From assembly GCF_963662255.1 (NCBI RefSeq), contig NC_085047.1, positions 113,618,214 through 113,682,213 of the forward strand: DNA of 64,000 nucleotides, given 5' to 3'. The notes below the pieces were generated by a model, which searched no databases, had not been told where the DNA came from, and saw only the letters and a program-made list of their open reading frames with translations. The stretch is from Cinclus cinclus. Taxonomy: Eukaryota > Chordata > Aves > Passeriformes > Cinclidae. Position numbers and translations under genes: made by a program. Shown in pieces: positions 19,505 to 57,425 of the stretch; the first letter of the stretch is position 1, and each line of letters starts with the position of its first letter.

Positions 19505-19850
19505 CATGACCAGGAAATGTCCCACTACATCAGGTTACTCAGGCTTTGGACACTTCCAGGGATGGGGCAGTGCTCCACTACCCTCACAGTGAGGAATTTC
19601 TTCCTAATATCCAATCTAAACCTACTCTCTTTGAGTTTGGATCCATTCTGCAGATGAACCAGTTACTTTTGGGCCTGTTGAACCCACCCCAGGGTTTGTC
19701 CCTTTGAAGACCCCTCCTTCTTTTTCCAGCCCTCGTCCCAGCGTTGGGATGATACAATTTCCATCACGAGCTCCAGCCCAGCCTTGGTTCATCTTTTCTT
19801 GTGTACCAGGTGTTGTGCACCATCATCTGGAGGTTTCCTTACTGCTGGGG
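19505..19850 (-). mobile_element. CR1 LINE fragment (right edge approximate)
   Basis: Minus-orientation CR1 3' region: CCAGGGATGGGGCAGTGCTCC, GAGGAATTTCTTCCTAATATCC, AATCTAAACCTACTCTCTTT. It abuts the CCTCT array directly, so the array may have grown from sequence at the edge of the insertion. Confidence 0.82.
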
Positions 19851-22800
19851 TAGCTGGGTCAGTAATTTTCATTTAGAAAATCACTAGTCTGTGATTCTGC
19901 AGTTACCCTTAAAACCTCTCAGATTTAGTTTCCACTAAGCTCTTTCATTCCCTCTGCCTCTAATGATGCACAGGAATTATATTTAGCTCAGCAAACAGAT
20001 GAATAAAATCCTGCAGGGGCTCGTATAGGAACACAGTGGGGCTTTTGCATTCCTCTCAGGACACTCCTGAGAGCTGTAAATATTTCCAGTCCCTGAAGGA
20101 GTGGTGTTTCTTGTCCTTTTCTGCGAGTGGGATATTATAATAGCCTGTAAATTGCAGGTAAAACCTAAGGGAGTAATTGCTGCTGGTTATTTTCAAATGT
20201 ATCGGAGCTCGCAATTGAAAAAAGCAACGTCCCATAAAACCTGGGTGTGTGAATAATTAAACAAGTAACAGGGGACAAATAAAACTTAAGGAATGAGAAG
20301 CGTAGGACAGAAAGGAAAAAGAGTTATGAGATGGCAAGAGCAAGTTGAGGACAACATTAGTCTGGCATACTTTTTAAAATATGCAATTATTTCTGCAGGA
20401 AGTGTTATCCTGCAAGCTGGCACAACAGAAAATGATGCCTCTGTTGATAAATGATTGAAACTGTTGAAGACTGCACTTCTAGACCTTAAAGTAACAATGA
20501 TTCAGCTCTAGGCCCGAAACATTGTGTGGTAATGAAAAATTCCTCTATTTTTAATAAAGCAAGGAATATTAACTAGGACTTGGGATAATCTCATTCTGAA
20601 ATAAATCTATTGTGTGAGTAGTGGTGGGTCACAGATTCCATAGAGAAAAATTTTAAGCCCTTTAGGATCTTTGTCACCACCTCAATACACTGAAAAAACC
20701 ACTTCACTGGCCATCAGTGTCTATTGGAAAAAAATGAAATTTTACCTTCTTTTACCCACAAGAAAAGTGTAGCAGGTTACTTTTCATTATTGCCTAAAGT
20801 ACATGGAAGGACACCCAGGCATTTGCTACAAATTCTGGTTTTCTGGCATGCCAAATCCCAGGGATCCAGTGGCTGAGGGGATTTTAAGTGCCTAAGGAAG
20901 AGGAAACTCTTAAAATGTTTTACTTAGCTATCTCAGTTTTGTATCTGCAAAAAAAAAAAAAAAGTGACACTTCTTTTTTTAGTGATTAATCAAAGATGTG
21001 CGGTGCAGAACCCTTCTGAAAGATCATTTCTGATTTCATCCTGCAAACATTCATTCCATAATTCGATAACTTAGAGAAAAATTTACAAAATATTAAACTG
21101 CACTCTCAATTCCTGTGTGGCTGTAAGACCATTTGGTGAGCAGCAGGACAGGAAATCTACTCGGGAAACAAATGACACTGAATGGAGCAGGTGAATGCAC
21201 CTACAAGGTGTTATTGTTATCCCAAAATCCAGACAGCAGAAGAAGTTTATGGTCTAACACTGTTAAAACTACAGCAGCAAGTTCCTGCTTGCCCTTTGAG
21301 CCACAGCACCAACGGAGAGATTTTCCACATCCACCTCACTTGACTAACAAATGAGAAAAAGCGTCATTCCAGCCCTCATAATAATTTAATTTATGTGTTT
21401 TCTGCTTGCCCACAAATGGCCAGCAGTGGATTTTCAATCCTGCCAGGACAAGTTCAAAGAATTTAATGATTTAAAACAGAGGCAGAGTTTGCAAGGCAGG
21501 GAGAGAACTCTGGACTAAATCTTTGCTTGTAGAGCCCACAAGAACTCTAAAAAATCTGATTTTTTATATAGAATGTGCAACTGGTGTCTAATTTTACCTA
21601 GGACTCAGGGCAGGCAAGAACATGCACATGGATGGCAGGGACAGCAGCGTGGAAGAACAATTATTTAACTCCCCCATAATTCACCATGTGCCTGTGCCAT
21701 AATTTAACTCTCTCATAATTCACCATGTGCCTGTGCCATAACTCAGCATCCTGTGTGGTGGTGACATGAAGGGGAACATAGAGAAATAGAAATGTAAATG
21801 TCTATTGTAATAAAATTACTGTTGATATATTTTTTTTTCTGGTATACCGTTACGAAACCCAGGAGCAAATAGTTCAAAAATATGAGAACTTATTTTGTGG
21901 ATAAAGTAACTTTCCCCAAGATGAGCAAAAATGGATGATTTAACAAAGGGCAAAAAGCAAGCATTGGTTATTTTCAGCTGATACACTGGAAAACCTGTAA
22001 AGCTTGTGAGTCTGGGGCATTGCTGGCCCACAAAGGTGGGGCTAATTTGTGTGGATTTTTTTCTGCTTTGTTAATCCAGAGAAACATGTGGAAAATGTAT
22101 TTAACTGCACTTCATCCAGATAGAAGATGGATATATCAGCAGTCAAAAATAAATCAGCAGTTAAAAAATCAGTATAAACCACCAGCCTAGAGAATGTTCA
22201 AGCTGTCCAACAATAAAAAGAATCTCATTCAATAAGAATACAGAAAGCAATGTGAAATTTACAATTAAAAAGCACTCAAGGGAAAAGTAAATAGTATTCC
22301 TACTCACTGTACTTCAGAACAATTCTGGGTGCATGAAAAGACAGAATTTGAAGAATCACAATACCTTGTTTATTCATAGAAAGCAGTCTCATCTAGCTAA
22401 CTGCTGTAAAAATCCAATACTGTAATATTTGTGTAGGCTCTGGCAGCAGAGATCCCTGTGTTCTTTACAATTATCTGGATTTCTTGAGAAATGCTATTGA
22501 ATTCCCTAGCCAAACAGATGATGAGTCAATGCAAAGGAGGTATAGGCAAGCAGTACTTGTCAGCCTCTAGAATAAAAAAAAAAAGCAACAACCAAAACTA
22601 TTTATTTTTAAAGATTTTGTTTTGGTGGAGAAAGGGGAGAATAGTAAATGTTTACTGTTTAAGTGGCCATCAGAGTTACACATTGTACTGGAAAATTACA
22701 CAGAGCACTTGCATTGCCAACCTTCATGTATTTGTGTACACCTCACTGTCATTATCAAAGAAAAAAAAAGCCATATTCTTGGCAATAAATTCTTACTTTT

Positions 22801-23014
22801 GTGTTTCACACACAAAAGCTGTTTTGTCCAAACAGGCCAGTTTTCATGGGCAAGGATGAGAAAGAGAAGTGTGGATAAACAGTTTTACAGTTCTGGATTC
22901 AATGAGCCTGGAGTCCTGAGGGTGCTCTGAACATGATGGTAATTTCCAGAGCATAAGGAAAGTTTAAGCACAAGACAAAGAACGAAAAGTTGTGAGCAGA
23001 GCTGTGCAACAATG
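19851..23014. other. Intergenic, no recognised gene
   Basis: This is upstream of FAM3B. It is AT-rich with A-runs (20949-20962) and a 39-base tandem duplication at 21664. No open frame has a recognisable domain. Confidence 0.5.
21664..21741 (+). repeat. Tandem duplication, 39-bp unit
   Basis: TTTAACTC..., CATAATTCACCATGTGCC, TGTGCCATAA occur twice with a 39-base period and few differences, a recent local duplication in intergenic DNA. Confidence 0.8.
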
Positions 23015-23120
23015 GGATTATAGAATGGTTTCGAAGGGACCTTAGAGATCACCATAAAGTTCCAACCCCCTGCCATGGGCAGGGACACCTTTCACTGGGA
23101 CAGGTTGCTCAGAGCTCCAT
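23015..23120 (-). mobile_element. CR1 LINE 3' end fragment
   Basis: Minus-orientation CR1 tail: TATAGAATGGTTTCGAAGGG, ACCTTAGAGATCACC, CCCTGCCATGGGCAGGGACA. Confidence 0.82.
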
Positions 23121-23799
23121 CCAACACCTGAGCACTGAAAGCGATGCAGCATCCACAAGTTCTGTGCCAGCAGTGGAGAGGCTTCGCTGAACAGCAGAAC
23201 AGAAATAAGCAAAACCTGACAGCTTTGAAGGAAGAATATTAAACAGTTGGTGCCACTTCATCTTACTTGAGTAATACCTTAAGTTTACAACATACACAAC
23301 AAATACACTGTGTTGCTTTTAAAAAGCTCAGGGCTTAAAATAATGGACTTTTAAAAGAGGCGTTTAGGTGGAGGGAAGAGGGAGATGATAAACGATCAGA
23401 GGACTCTAAGCTAAGGACCTTTGAGGTCGGATATTCGGAAAAGAAAGCGAAAATAACTTCCTAGGGAATTCGGACGGAAGAGCAGGAAGTGCCGAAAGGG
23501 CTCCCGGAGCTGGAAAACGCCCCTTGGGCTCCACCTGGCGAGGAGAGAGCGAGGAGCAGGAATTTGGGACAGGGACAGGGATCTGTGTCCCTTCCCCATC
23601 CGCATCCCAGGGCAGGAACAGCCCCAGGTATGACCCGAACCATCAGCAGCTTCACCTTCTCAGCTTCCAGAATCTCAGCTCGATTCTGCCCTTTCACAAA
23701 GAAAAGGTTAAAGCAGGAATATCTGATGCCTTGGGTTTAAGCTTTTATACTTTTCAGAATCTCTGCTGCTCAGTGTGTTACTCTGAAACTTCATATTAG

Positions 23800-24155
23800 G
23801 TGTTAGTAAGATCTCTTCACAGGGTAGTGAGGCAAAACAATTCCTTTCTAGTTAGAGAATCAAGGACAACTGGTACCTAAAAAGCAGAAACAACAGTGAG
23901 GGAAAGGGAGCAAGCCACAGGGCTGAGACTTCATCGCCTGGGGCTGTGGTTGGATAATTAACCCTAAGATGTAGATGAATCAAAACTTATAAAAGTGTAA
24001 AAACTCGTGACCAGGATCCATCATGGATTTGATTTGGGTGTAGCCCCAGCCAGGCTCTTGCACTGCCCAAGGTGTATCCTTTCAATAAATACCTGTTTTA
24101 TTCCTTTTGCTCTGTCTAGGCTCTGTTCCAGGTCAGCCTTTCCAGGCAACAATCT
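23800..24155 (+). mobile_element. Solo LTR of an endogenous retrovirus
   Basis: LTR layout in plus orientation: TATAAAA at 23988-23994 and AATAAA at 24084-24089, about 96 bases apart, with no retroviral genes on either side. The look (GACCAGGATCC, CAATAAATACCTGTTTTATTCC) fits songbird ERV LTRs. The borders are approximate. Confidence 0.6.
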
Positions 24156-27100
24156 GTGATTCGGAAATAAGCCAGAAAAAAAAAAAAAAAATCACCCCAG
24201 AGCTAAACTTGGCTGCCTCCCCCTCCTGCCAGGGTCAGATGGGATCTACAGCAGCTCTGCTCTCCCCCCAGAGCTACAGCCAGAAGTTGGAATTGAGAGT
24301 CACAGGATTTGAAATTTGGACGGATATAATTTATCAGCTTTGAAATTCATCATAACAGGATTTAAAAAGACACACAGAATAGGTTGAAATAATTAATCAT
24401 TTATTTTACGCAGCATAAAATCTGATTTTTTACATAGTGTTTATCTGAAAATGGCAAGACCTGAAAGTACAAAGTATCAAGTTCTGGAAAATTGAGTAAT
24501 GAGGCTTGACAGTAAGTGGGATAGAGATCCTAACATAACCTGAAGATTGAGTTAGAAAGACTATACCCTTTTTTGTTTTTTTCAAAATTTGGATCCCATT
24601 TTCTTTTCAGTCAATGCTAAAAAACATTGTCTAATTAAAACAAAACAACAGGTGAAGAAATGCCTCTATAAGTTGGAATAATTTCCTTAAAGGTGAAATC
24701 ATTTCCACACTTCCTGAAAAACTATCACATAACAGTTCATGTAGTGTTAAAAGCCTTAAAAGATCTCTGCACCTCCATATAAAATTTGCAATAAAAAATG
24801 TGAACTGCCTGTTTCAGGTAAGTCTTAAACACTGAACTTTGTATAGTTTATGCACACACAGAGTATTGGCTACCAAAGCAATTTTCCCCAGCACATATTG
24901 CAGTAATCCACGCCTTTGTGCTATCAAGAAATTGTCAGTTGTCTTCTTATTACCTCTAAACATTCTTAACTCCATTTTTTTTTTTTTTACCGTAGAATTT
25001 TCTAAAGGACAACCATGCTGAAAATACAGCCATTTAAACATTGAGCTCTATAACCCCTCTCTGAAAACACAGGATTAAACATGCCCTTTCCCTCATCAGA
25101 GAGGGATGGGATGAGAGGATTGTTACAAACTATGTCCTGTATTCAAGTGTTTTTCCTAAATACACATTGCTGCAAAATCAGGGCAAACTCAGTTGCTCAG
25201 CTGGAGTTGTTTTTAGGAGAAAAAATTTCACTGATGGAGCTCTCACAGCTCCTTGTGGCCCTCCTCTCCACTCCTGTACTTCCTGAGGATGGAGAAAAAG
25301 GAGAATATACAGGACCAGGGCATATTTCCAAGTGGGATGTGAAAGAAGTGCAGGGAACGTAGTCAAATGCACAGAGGAGTTCTTGGCACACAATTCAGGG
25401 ACCATTGGCACAGGTAAAGTTCTGTCTCCAATTCTTCTCCTAACGGCACTGCAAGTATTTTCAACCCGCATTTTAAAGTGTAAAGGAACTACTTGAAAAC
25501 AGGTCTGTGATTGGTAAACAAGAAAAATGTGTCTTTTGTTAGAAAGCTGAAAAGGGAAAATGGAAATCTTAATCTTTTAGCAACTTTTTTTTTTTGGGGG
25601 GGGGGGATGAGGATGAATGGCCTAGAAAACAAACCAGAAAAATCCAACCAGCGAATTAGTAGGACAGCAGCTATACTAAAATATATTTAAGTGATTGTTA
25701 TCAATTAGAGAGAGAGAGAAAAAAAGAGAGCACTTATTGAGGGCTACTTCTTTTTAAATTCTAAAATTACCTTTTGTGTTTTAATTTTTGGCTAGCTCAA
25801 AAGAAATTCTGCGTGTGCCTTCACGATGTAATCTAAATTTCCCCGTATTTCAAAGACTACCTGACCACAAAGATCCAGCCATATAGAAGCCATTTTTATA
25901 TTAGTACTGCACAGGCACTGACATCAGCATGTTTTGTGATTTCCTGTCCTGCTGCTTACAAATGCCACTGCTGGGGGTGAGAAACAGTGTTGTGTGCACC
26001 GGTACATGGAGAGGGGAACGTTCAGCACCTAAAGCTGATTGTGCCCTGTGTTCACCTGCGAGTGTGTAATTCCCAGCAGCACCAAAAGGCACCTTGGAGT
26101 GCTGGTTTCCAAAATATTGAGGCAAGTGGAGCCTTGCCAAAGGAAATGGGGACTGTTGGATGTTGCACCTACAGCAGCTTCTCAGCAGCTGCTGTCTCTC
26201 TGTGTTTTGGATCCATCTCACCCAGGGGTTTGGCTGAAGCCAAGTATTTCTGCTAGCATTCCCAAAGAGCCATAACCAGCCTGCTGGATTACTCACAAGC
26301 CTGGATTAGCATCTAATTAAACCTCAGAAGCCAGCAAATCTAACTGGCTCAGAAGATTGCTTGTATCCCATTACCAGCCTGTCTTCACTTCTCTCAACAG
26401 CAGCAAGGACTTCAGCAACCAGAAATGAACAATTTATCAACCAGAGAGTCAAGTTTGACAGGAACTAATGTCTTGGCAAAACATACAGCCTTTTCTGAAA
26501 AGGATCAATCTGTTATGCTCTTGAAATTTTTAATGAAGCTAAAGGCATCCTATTTATTTTTCTTTCTGTAATTCCCTTTAATTGCACCTCCATAGGTCAC
26601 ATCATTACACTGCTCATATTGCTATTTTATATTCATGTCTGAGATGAGGATATGACAACCAACACCAGCCCAGTTGCTGGAAACCCCCACAGAAATCAAA
26701 GAAACTTCCAGCAGCACAACTATTTTGTAATACTGGAAAATTTAAAGATCTCTCTTTCTCTCTCCAAAAATGTGCAGTGCTACACAGCTCTCACAAGGCT
26801 TTTAATATTTAAAAGGCAAAGCTTAGTAGACAAAAGGCTCATCCTTCAGTAAGACAAAGCCAGCCAATACACAACAAGGAACTGGGTACTCATAGGTTGG
26901 CTTTCGCTGATAAATTTTACAGCTGCTGAGCACAAGAGATACCAAAACCCCTTGATCCATCACCTTTAGGTTGATTCATCATGCACATCCTGAACACAAG
27001 CCTTCACCTTAAAAACAGAACAATCCCCTCCACCTAACTTCTTTTACAGCACCTGAACAAAAGCCTTATTAAAATGCTTCATCTATTTGCCTCGGCATTT

Positions 27101-30100
27101 AAATTGCACCACAAAAACCCCCCATGATAATATTTCTAAAACCCATGGAGGCAGCAGGATAGAATTAACCTATTGCCAGGGCTGGGCTCAGGTTTAACCA
27201 CTCGAGCTCAAACCACAGCCCCTCAAATCCCTGTGATGGCACCGATGGTACCAAATTACCTGGGAGGCTGCAGCCAGGGGAATGCAGATTTCTGACACTT
27301 TCCTGGGACATGGTGTTACATCCCCATCACAGGAGAGCTGGGTCAGCAAGAAATACTGATATTTCTAACAAGGGATGGTTTGGAGGGCTGTGATTTGGAG
27401 CATCCTGTCTTCCATAATAAATAAAGGATATTTTCCAGCATCATCATTACTCAGTGCTCTGTTTGTTTGTTTTTTTTTTTTTCTTTTTCACTCCTCTCCC
27501 CTCCTTTTATTTCTAAGGTGTGGTTTATTCTTACACCTGAAGTTGGTTAACAGGACCATAATATATCTCACAGCATATATATTTTTTGAAATATATCAGG
27601 GAGAGAGATCCCTATGAGTAACCAAGTGACTACACTTGGTTATAGTGTAGTCTATCACTGTGTTTCATCTTCCATACAAAACTGCTCGAGAGCATTATTT
27701 TTCTTAATGTGTTGTAGGCTAAAAATGAACCCTCCAGGGTTTCCATTGCTCTCCTTGTTGCCAGAGCAACAAAGCAATGCTCACCTGAATTCCTGCCAGT
27801 GTAAGTATCAATTTACAAGCCCAGATGAAGTTTGTGCTGCTCGCAGGTGTCACTCACAGCATTTTTACTACGAGCCACATTTTTAGTGTGAAGGAATGCC
27901 AGGAAAACTCAAGAATATATCAGTATTTCATTTGTGCTACTTGGTTATTGGTCCTCTTCATTCAAGGGTTTCCCTAAAAATATCTTGACCAAGGACATTC
28001 AAAGGGGAAGGGTAATACTTAAATCTTCTATGTGAAATCCATTGCACTAAGAAGACTTTGTTCACCAGCTCAGAAGAAATCTCATTTAAAAGCCTACTCA
28101 GAACTTTTCCCAGTAAATCCCTTCCTAAAACTCTTCATGGTGAGGAGATAGGTGGTTCTGAGGTGAGGGGAGTGGTGATGAAACTTTTTAAGAGCATACA
28201 AGTTGTTTTCACTTTCAGAATTGAAAGAGGGTTTGTTGTTTAACACTACCCATCCAAAATCCATGCCGTGTTTCCATGTGAAACAAGTGACAGAAGCAGA
28301 ACTTCTATTGCCTGCTGTAGAAAAAGAAGGAATACGACTCTGAAGTTATTTGTTATGTGTAAAGCTAAACCCAGGAGGACGATGCGCCTATATTAATAAT
28401 ATCTAATTAAAAGATATTAAGAAAGAGATATGGAAAATAGAATATTGAGAAAACAGCTAAGCTCTATGGCTTATGTAATTCACAATTTTTCTCCTCTTAG
28501 CAGCTAAGAGGCAGAGGAAGAAAGGGACAAACTCGAAATCATGTCCTGTTTCCAACTCCAAATTCCATGAGAGATCTTTTTCAGACACTGGATCACAGCA
28601 TCAATTATTTTACTCTACTGAGCCAAGCAATCTGAAAGTGCAAGAATTGAAAAGAAAGACACAGGCACTTCCAGTTATGCCATGAAAGACATAAGTTAGT
28701 TAAAAAAAACCCCACAGTGTTTTATTTTCACACACATGACGTGCACCTTGTAAATGCACCATTCCTGAAAAAAAAAAAAAAAAAAAATCTTTCCTCATTC
28801 CATGCAGAGTCAGATGCAGAGGCAGTGTGAATCACAGAGCTATATGAAGGGATTCTGGGCAGAAAATTGTCTAGGCAAGGAATTGGGAAATTCAGAGCTA
28901 AGCTTTTTTTTTTCTTTTTTTTTTTTTCATATTTTCCACAGATATGCAAACTGCTCTGCTATCAAAATGCAAAGGAGTATTTTTCCTTTTTCTACATATT
29001 AAAAAAATCCTCAGCCTTTCACTATATATCTTTCCAATCCAAACACTTAGGCCAGTGTTACAGAGAAGCCTGCAACTATAGAAAAGAAAAATTGTCCTAT
29101 CTGCAAAGAAAATACCTCATTCTGACCTCAGCATGATGATCTGCACTTGCAGAATGGAAGCCTGGTCAAATACATTCTGCCCTGCTCTCTCCCACTATTG
29201 TTTCCAGTCCCATCACATGTTTGTTTTCAGCCAGGACACAGACACTTCTCATTTGATTGATGCCAAACTGAACACCTCAAGCTGAAAAACAAGCCAGCAT
29301 AAAGACTTTCACTTCATAGCCTGTCCATAAAGACAGGTACTTCTCCTTTGAATTTCTAGGTTGCTGAGCTCAGCCAAATGAAAACAAACAAAAAAAGGCT
29401 TGTCTTTCTTATTTGGTTTCCTTTTTGTTACACGCTCTCTAGAAATACAGCAGAACACACACACCTTGCTTTCTTGTCTGTCCATAAATATGCAGATCAG
29501 CCTTTTCTAAATATCAAACTCAGAAAAAAAAAACAACAAAACCCCACACGAGAGGGGAAATGGAAAAGTTTCTTTGTTTTTTTTTTTTTGTGCACAAAAT
29601 TGGAAAGTCATGAACTATTAATTTTTATAAAATCCCAAAAATTTCAAAGCCAAGTAGTTCCATTTGGTTGTAAGGAGCATCTTTGTGCTTCAGGACCAGT
29701 TCTAATCCACACACTCACCAGTGGTAGCATCCTTGTAAATTAAGAGAGGTAGTCTTGTTTTACTCTAAGGCTGAACAAGTTTGTTTCCCAGTTTTCACCA
29801 CCTTGGACTATTTTGTTACAGCTCTCAGGGAGGGCGACCCTCTTAAATGGCAGCAGTGATCTTAAGGGAAAGAAACCACAAACCAACATTTCTTCATGAT
29901 GTCCCTTGCTTTTTCTCTGCTGCTTAAGTCTGACTTTTCTCCCTCCCCCACACCATAAGCATAGTTTCAAAATAAACTGATGTAAACAGAAAGCAGTATT
30001 CATTTAATGCAATTAATAAAAAAGATTATTCACTTTTTTTTCTCTTTTTCTACAGTCAGGACTTGATTAGTTAGAAAATACTGACAGCTCCTTTTTTTGT

Positions 30101-30120
30101 GAAAGAGAGACGGGCAATTT
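24156..30120. other. Intergenic between FAM3B and BACE2, no recognised gene
   Basis: About 6 kb of AT-rich sequence with several A/T runs (for example 28769-28787 and 28904-28927) and an AGAGAG tract at 25709-25728. Its open frames are short and have no recognisable domains. Confidence 0.5.
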
Positions 30121-30124
30121 TGTT

Positions 30125-30463
30125 CAGACAGTGGAAGAACATCATGGTGTGGTTTTTATTTTTTTTTCACTTTTTTAGTTTTTTTTTTTTTTTTAAGAAG
30201 GTACTGTAGAGAGCATAAAGGCTCACTGTACTGCAGTAGCAAATCCAGTACCGTAGCACTTCAGAGGTGGTTAACAGTGCTTTGGTTCAGAACCAGTGTT
30301 AGAAAATAAAGCTGTAAAAGTCATGACGCAGGATATTTGGTGGGATTTTCAACAGCGTTTTGTAGGAACGTAGAAAGGACTGAGGAGGCGTTGGCTTCTT
30401 CCCCTTGGCAGAGCTCTTTATCCTTGGCCCTGTTTTTCAGTCAGTTTTTTGGGATCCAGCCTC
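30125..30463 (-). other. BACE2: Probable BACE2 3' UTR with poly(A) signal
   Basis: Downstream of the BACE2 stop on the minus strand; AATAAA lies at 30160-30155. The true transcript end is unknown and could lie further left. Confidence 0.4.
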
Positions 30464-54098
<23,635 letters not shown>

Positions 54099-54335
54099 CT
54101 GCCAAAAAAAAAAAAAGAGAGGTGATTTGCATATCCAATTAAATGGAACAACAACAAAAAAATCACTACTGTTTTTGTCTAAACTACCTTCGGTTTTAAA
54201 ATCAGGGTAAGCATTGCCCTCAGAAATAAATTTAGTGTCACTTTTGGGAAAGATATGCTGCTGCAGCCCATCCAAAACAGCTGATCATGCTGAAATGCTT
54301 TAAAATAGTCCTGTTCCTGGAAGGGGGAAAACCCG

Positions 54336-54452
54336 CCAAGCCCACATTTGCACAGCAGATGAATTCCTGATCATCTCAAATTCCTTTTTGGCCCAAGCCC
54401 ACATTTGCACAGCAGATGAATTCCTGATCATCTCAATTTTCCTTTGGCCCAA
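54336..54452 (+). repeat. Tandem duplication, 57-bp unit
   Basis: CCAAGCCCACATTTGCACAG through CTGATCATCTCAA occurs twice head to tail with a 57-base period and only small differences near the end. It is 240 bases upstream of BACE2 exon 2. Confidence 0.9.
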
Positions 54453-56809
54453 CCCATGAGTCTTGGCAACCTGTCCAGAACACAGGCTGAATTATGGACT
54501 GCTTAAAGTACTGTTTGTCTTAGGGCTTGGTAGATTTCAAGGTAGGGGCTGAGTGCAGGTCTGGACAGAAATAAGCAGAAGCACGAAGCTGCCTCATGGA
54601 TTGGAAAACACAGGAGCAATGCCCAGTTCATCCTGAGCAGCAGCAACCTTCCACAGCCTTTACCACCTCTACAAATGAGGGTGGCAGAATTATTAACACT
54701 GTGATTGAAAGGTGGCCTAAGAGGGGGCCACTTGTTTGGCTCACTGGGAGGGTGATGTAGGCTGGAAATTGCCATGTGGACAAAATGGGACACCTCCTCT
54801 CCCCATCCAGCTCAGGTAACCAGGCTGGTCCATCACAGCAGCAGGATGACAAAGCTGAAGGAAACTGCAGCCACCTGCAGGATTACTTCTTTCAGTGAGA
54901 CCTGGAAACTACATTAGGTACAGAACCATTAAATGATAAGTTTAAGTCAGCCAGAGACTTTACAGGTACCAAAAGCAATGGTCACAATTTTCCCCTGCTC
55001 TTGGCTGGATGCTTCCCAGGCCTCCCTGGCAAAGCCACAGGGCTGTGATGCAAATCAGATCGGGTTCCTCATCTACAGATGCCAAGAAAAAATAGCAATC
55101 TGCCATATCAGAGAGCCACTCAAATGGATATGGTAGGAAAAGATACCAGTAAAGGGTGATTCCCTCCTTTGTGACAACACAGTCTCAGACTGTCTTAAAA
55201 CACCTGCTCCCAAGAAAAATATTAAAGAATTATGAATTCTCCTGTAGTAGGGAGTGAGACGTGAAGATTTGGTTGTTCGTGGCTTAAAGCCAGCTCAAAC
55301 CAGCCCCTTTGGTAGTCCCCATCACTCCTTAAGATGTGATATAGCTTGGGATCTACAATGGGAACGGGAGGTGGGAAGGGCAAGAGAGAACAGAACAATC
55401 AGGGAAACAAGTTTGGTGTTGACAAAGGAGGTGGAGAAAAAGGGTTGAGCTCAGGAATGAGTGCAAACACAAAGGAGGATGAAACATTTGAAAAAGATGT
55501 GCCGAGTCCTTCTCTAATAAGACTGAGAGTAGACAGAAAGTGCGAATCAATGTTTAAAATCATCTTTGGTTTGCTCATAGAGGAGGAGGAGGGAGGTGAT
55601 GGTTACCCTTGTTTCACCCTTTTAATGTAGTATTAAACTGTAGGGGCTGAGGAACTCTGAAATTTAAACAAGAACACAAGACCAACCAGTAATTTATGAG
55701 AATCTCCTGAACTGCAGGCACACTCTGTCATTGGTATTCCCAGCCCTAATCTTGCAGAAATTTTAAGACTAAAAAGAAACAAACCAACAACTTTAGCCAA
55801 GTGCCTCACTGCATCCCAGATTTTAGATTAAGTAAAGACAATACAATAAAATTTGTTTTGCAACTACATGAGCCAGACAGAGACATCTGAGAACCAAAGG
55901 ACATCCACAAGTTCACTTTGCTCCAGGAGCTGAGGCTTTAAAAGTAAAGAAGAACCTCTGAGGCACTGCAATAAAATCCCAAGTTTGCTACATACTTCAT
56001 TTCAATGACATCAAAAGCCCAACATTTTTTCAACTACCTAACAAAGTACAAACTATTCATTTCCCCCTCTTCTCTGGCATAAAATCATGTTAAAAATAAA
56101 CAACAAAGAGCAGCTACAACGTGTGCATCTATCAGGACTGACAAAATTTGCCTCAAAGGGGTGCTGCAGGGCTTAAATTCATTAGCCTTTCCGAGGTAGT
56201 CTGTGATGCTCGAGTAATGGGCACTATACATCAGCTGCATAAAGACATGTAGGTGTTGCCTTAGCCTCAGTGATATGCATGGCACCATACACGGAGGAGG
56301 ACTTGGGGAAAAAAAAAAAAACCAAAACAAAACAACAAACCAACCAAAAGGAAACAAAAATCACTATATATCACACATACAAAAGATATTTTACCCCCGC
56401 ACCTTAAATACAATGTTATGGTCACAGAATTCATAACCACGGAAGGAAAGGGCAAATTTACTACCCACAGGATGGAGCAAATCAAGATTTTCAGAAGAAA
56501 ATAGATATCCCTCACAAAGAAAGAAGGAAAGCACAAAGCTGGCTGAGCATGCAAGCTCCAGCCCACTCGGACACAGCAGTGCTCACATGACAGATGCTAT
56601 TGAGGCTGACATTCTCTATCCACATGTTTGTGCATAATGAGATGCAGGCAGCCAGGGCAGACACTGATTTATTGTAGTCCTCACAATAGTGCCAGTGATT
56701 AGCAGTTCATTTTGGGGTGGGTATAACTTACTGAGTTCCCTTTCTCTCCTGGCTATCCTTCGGGTCTGAATTTTCTTTAGTGCCTTCGTGTCTCATTAAG
56801 AGCCACTTT

Positions 56810-57425
56810 CACCTTGTCTCTACTGGAGCCTGCTTCATTCCATGCCGGGCTCATGGAGCTGCTGGGGCAGCTTTAGGCAAGCTCTGGAGAGTCACAAGGT
56901 GGCCACTGGAGGAGCCACGGTCCAGGGCTGTCCATCCTGTCCCGTCTTACTCAACCACGGAGAGCAGCCCCGCTGAGAAGGACTTCGGGGTGCTGGTGGG
57001 TAAAAGGTTGGACATGTCCTTGGAAATGTCAACTTGCAGCCCAGAAAGCCAAAAATGTCCTTGGCTGCATCCAAAGCAGCGTGGGCAGAGGTGAGGAGAG
57101 GATTGTCCCCCTGTGCTCAGGTGAGAGCTCACCTGGATCCTGCCCCAGGCCTGGATCCCAGCACAGGGAGGAGCTGGAGCTGCTGCAGAGAGCCCAGAGG
57201 AGGCAGCAGGATGAGCAGAGGGATGGAGCAGCTGTGCTGGGAGGAAAGGCTGGCAGAGCTGGCATTGTTCACCTGCACAGGAGAAGCTTTGGGCTGAGCT
57301 CAGGGTGGCCTTGCAGGGCCTGGAGGAGCTGCAGGAAACATGGAGAGAGACAATTGCCAAGGGATGGAGGGACAGGGCACAGGGAATGGCTTCCCACTGC
57401 CAGGGAGTTGGTTTAGATTAGATAT
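56810..57425 (+). mobile_element. CR1 LINE fragment
   Basis: Plus-orientation CR1: CAGCCCAGAAAGCCAAAAAT, GAGGAGCTGGAGCTGCTGCA, GAGGCAGCAGGATGAGCAGA. The 3' tail is missing or diverged. Confidence 0.8.

Noticed and set aside
18971..19592. Long open frames of GEERR/LSSPL repeats on both strands
   Set aside because: They are read-throughs of the CCTCT array, open in every frame because the pentamer contains no stop; not genes.
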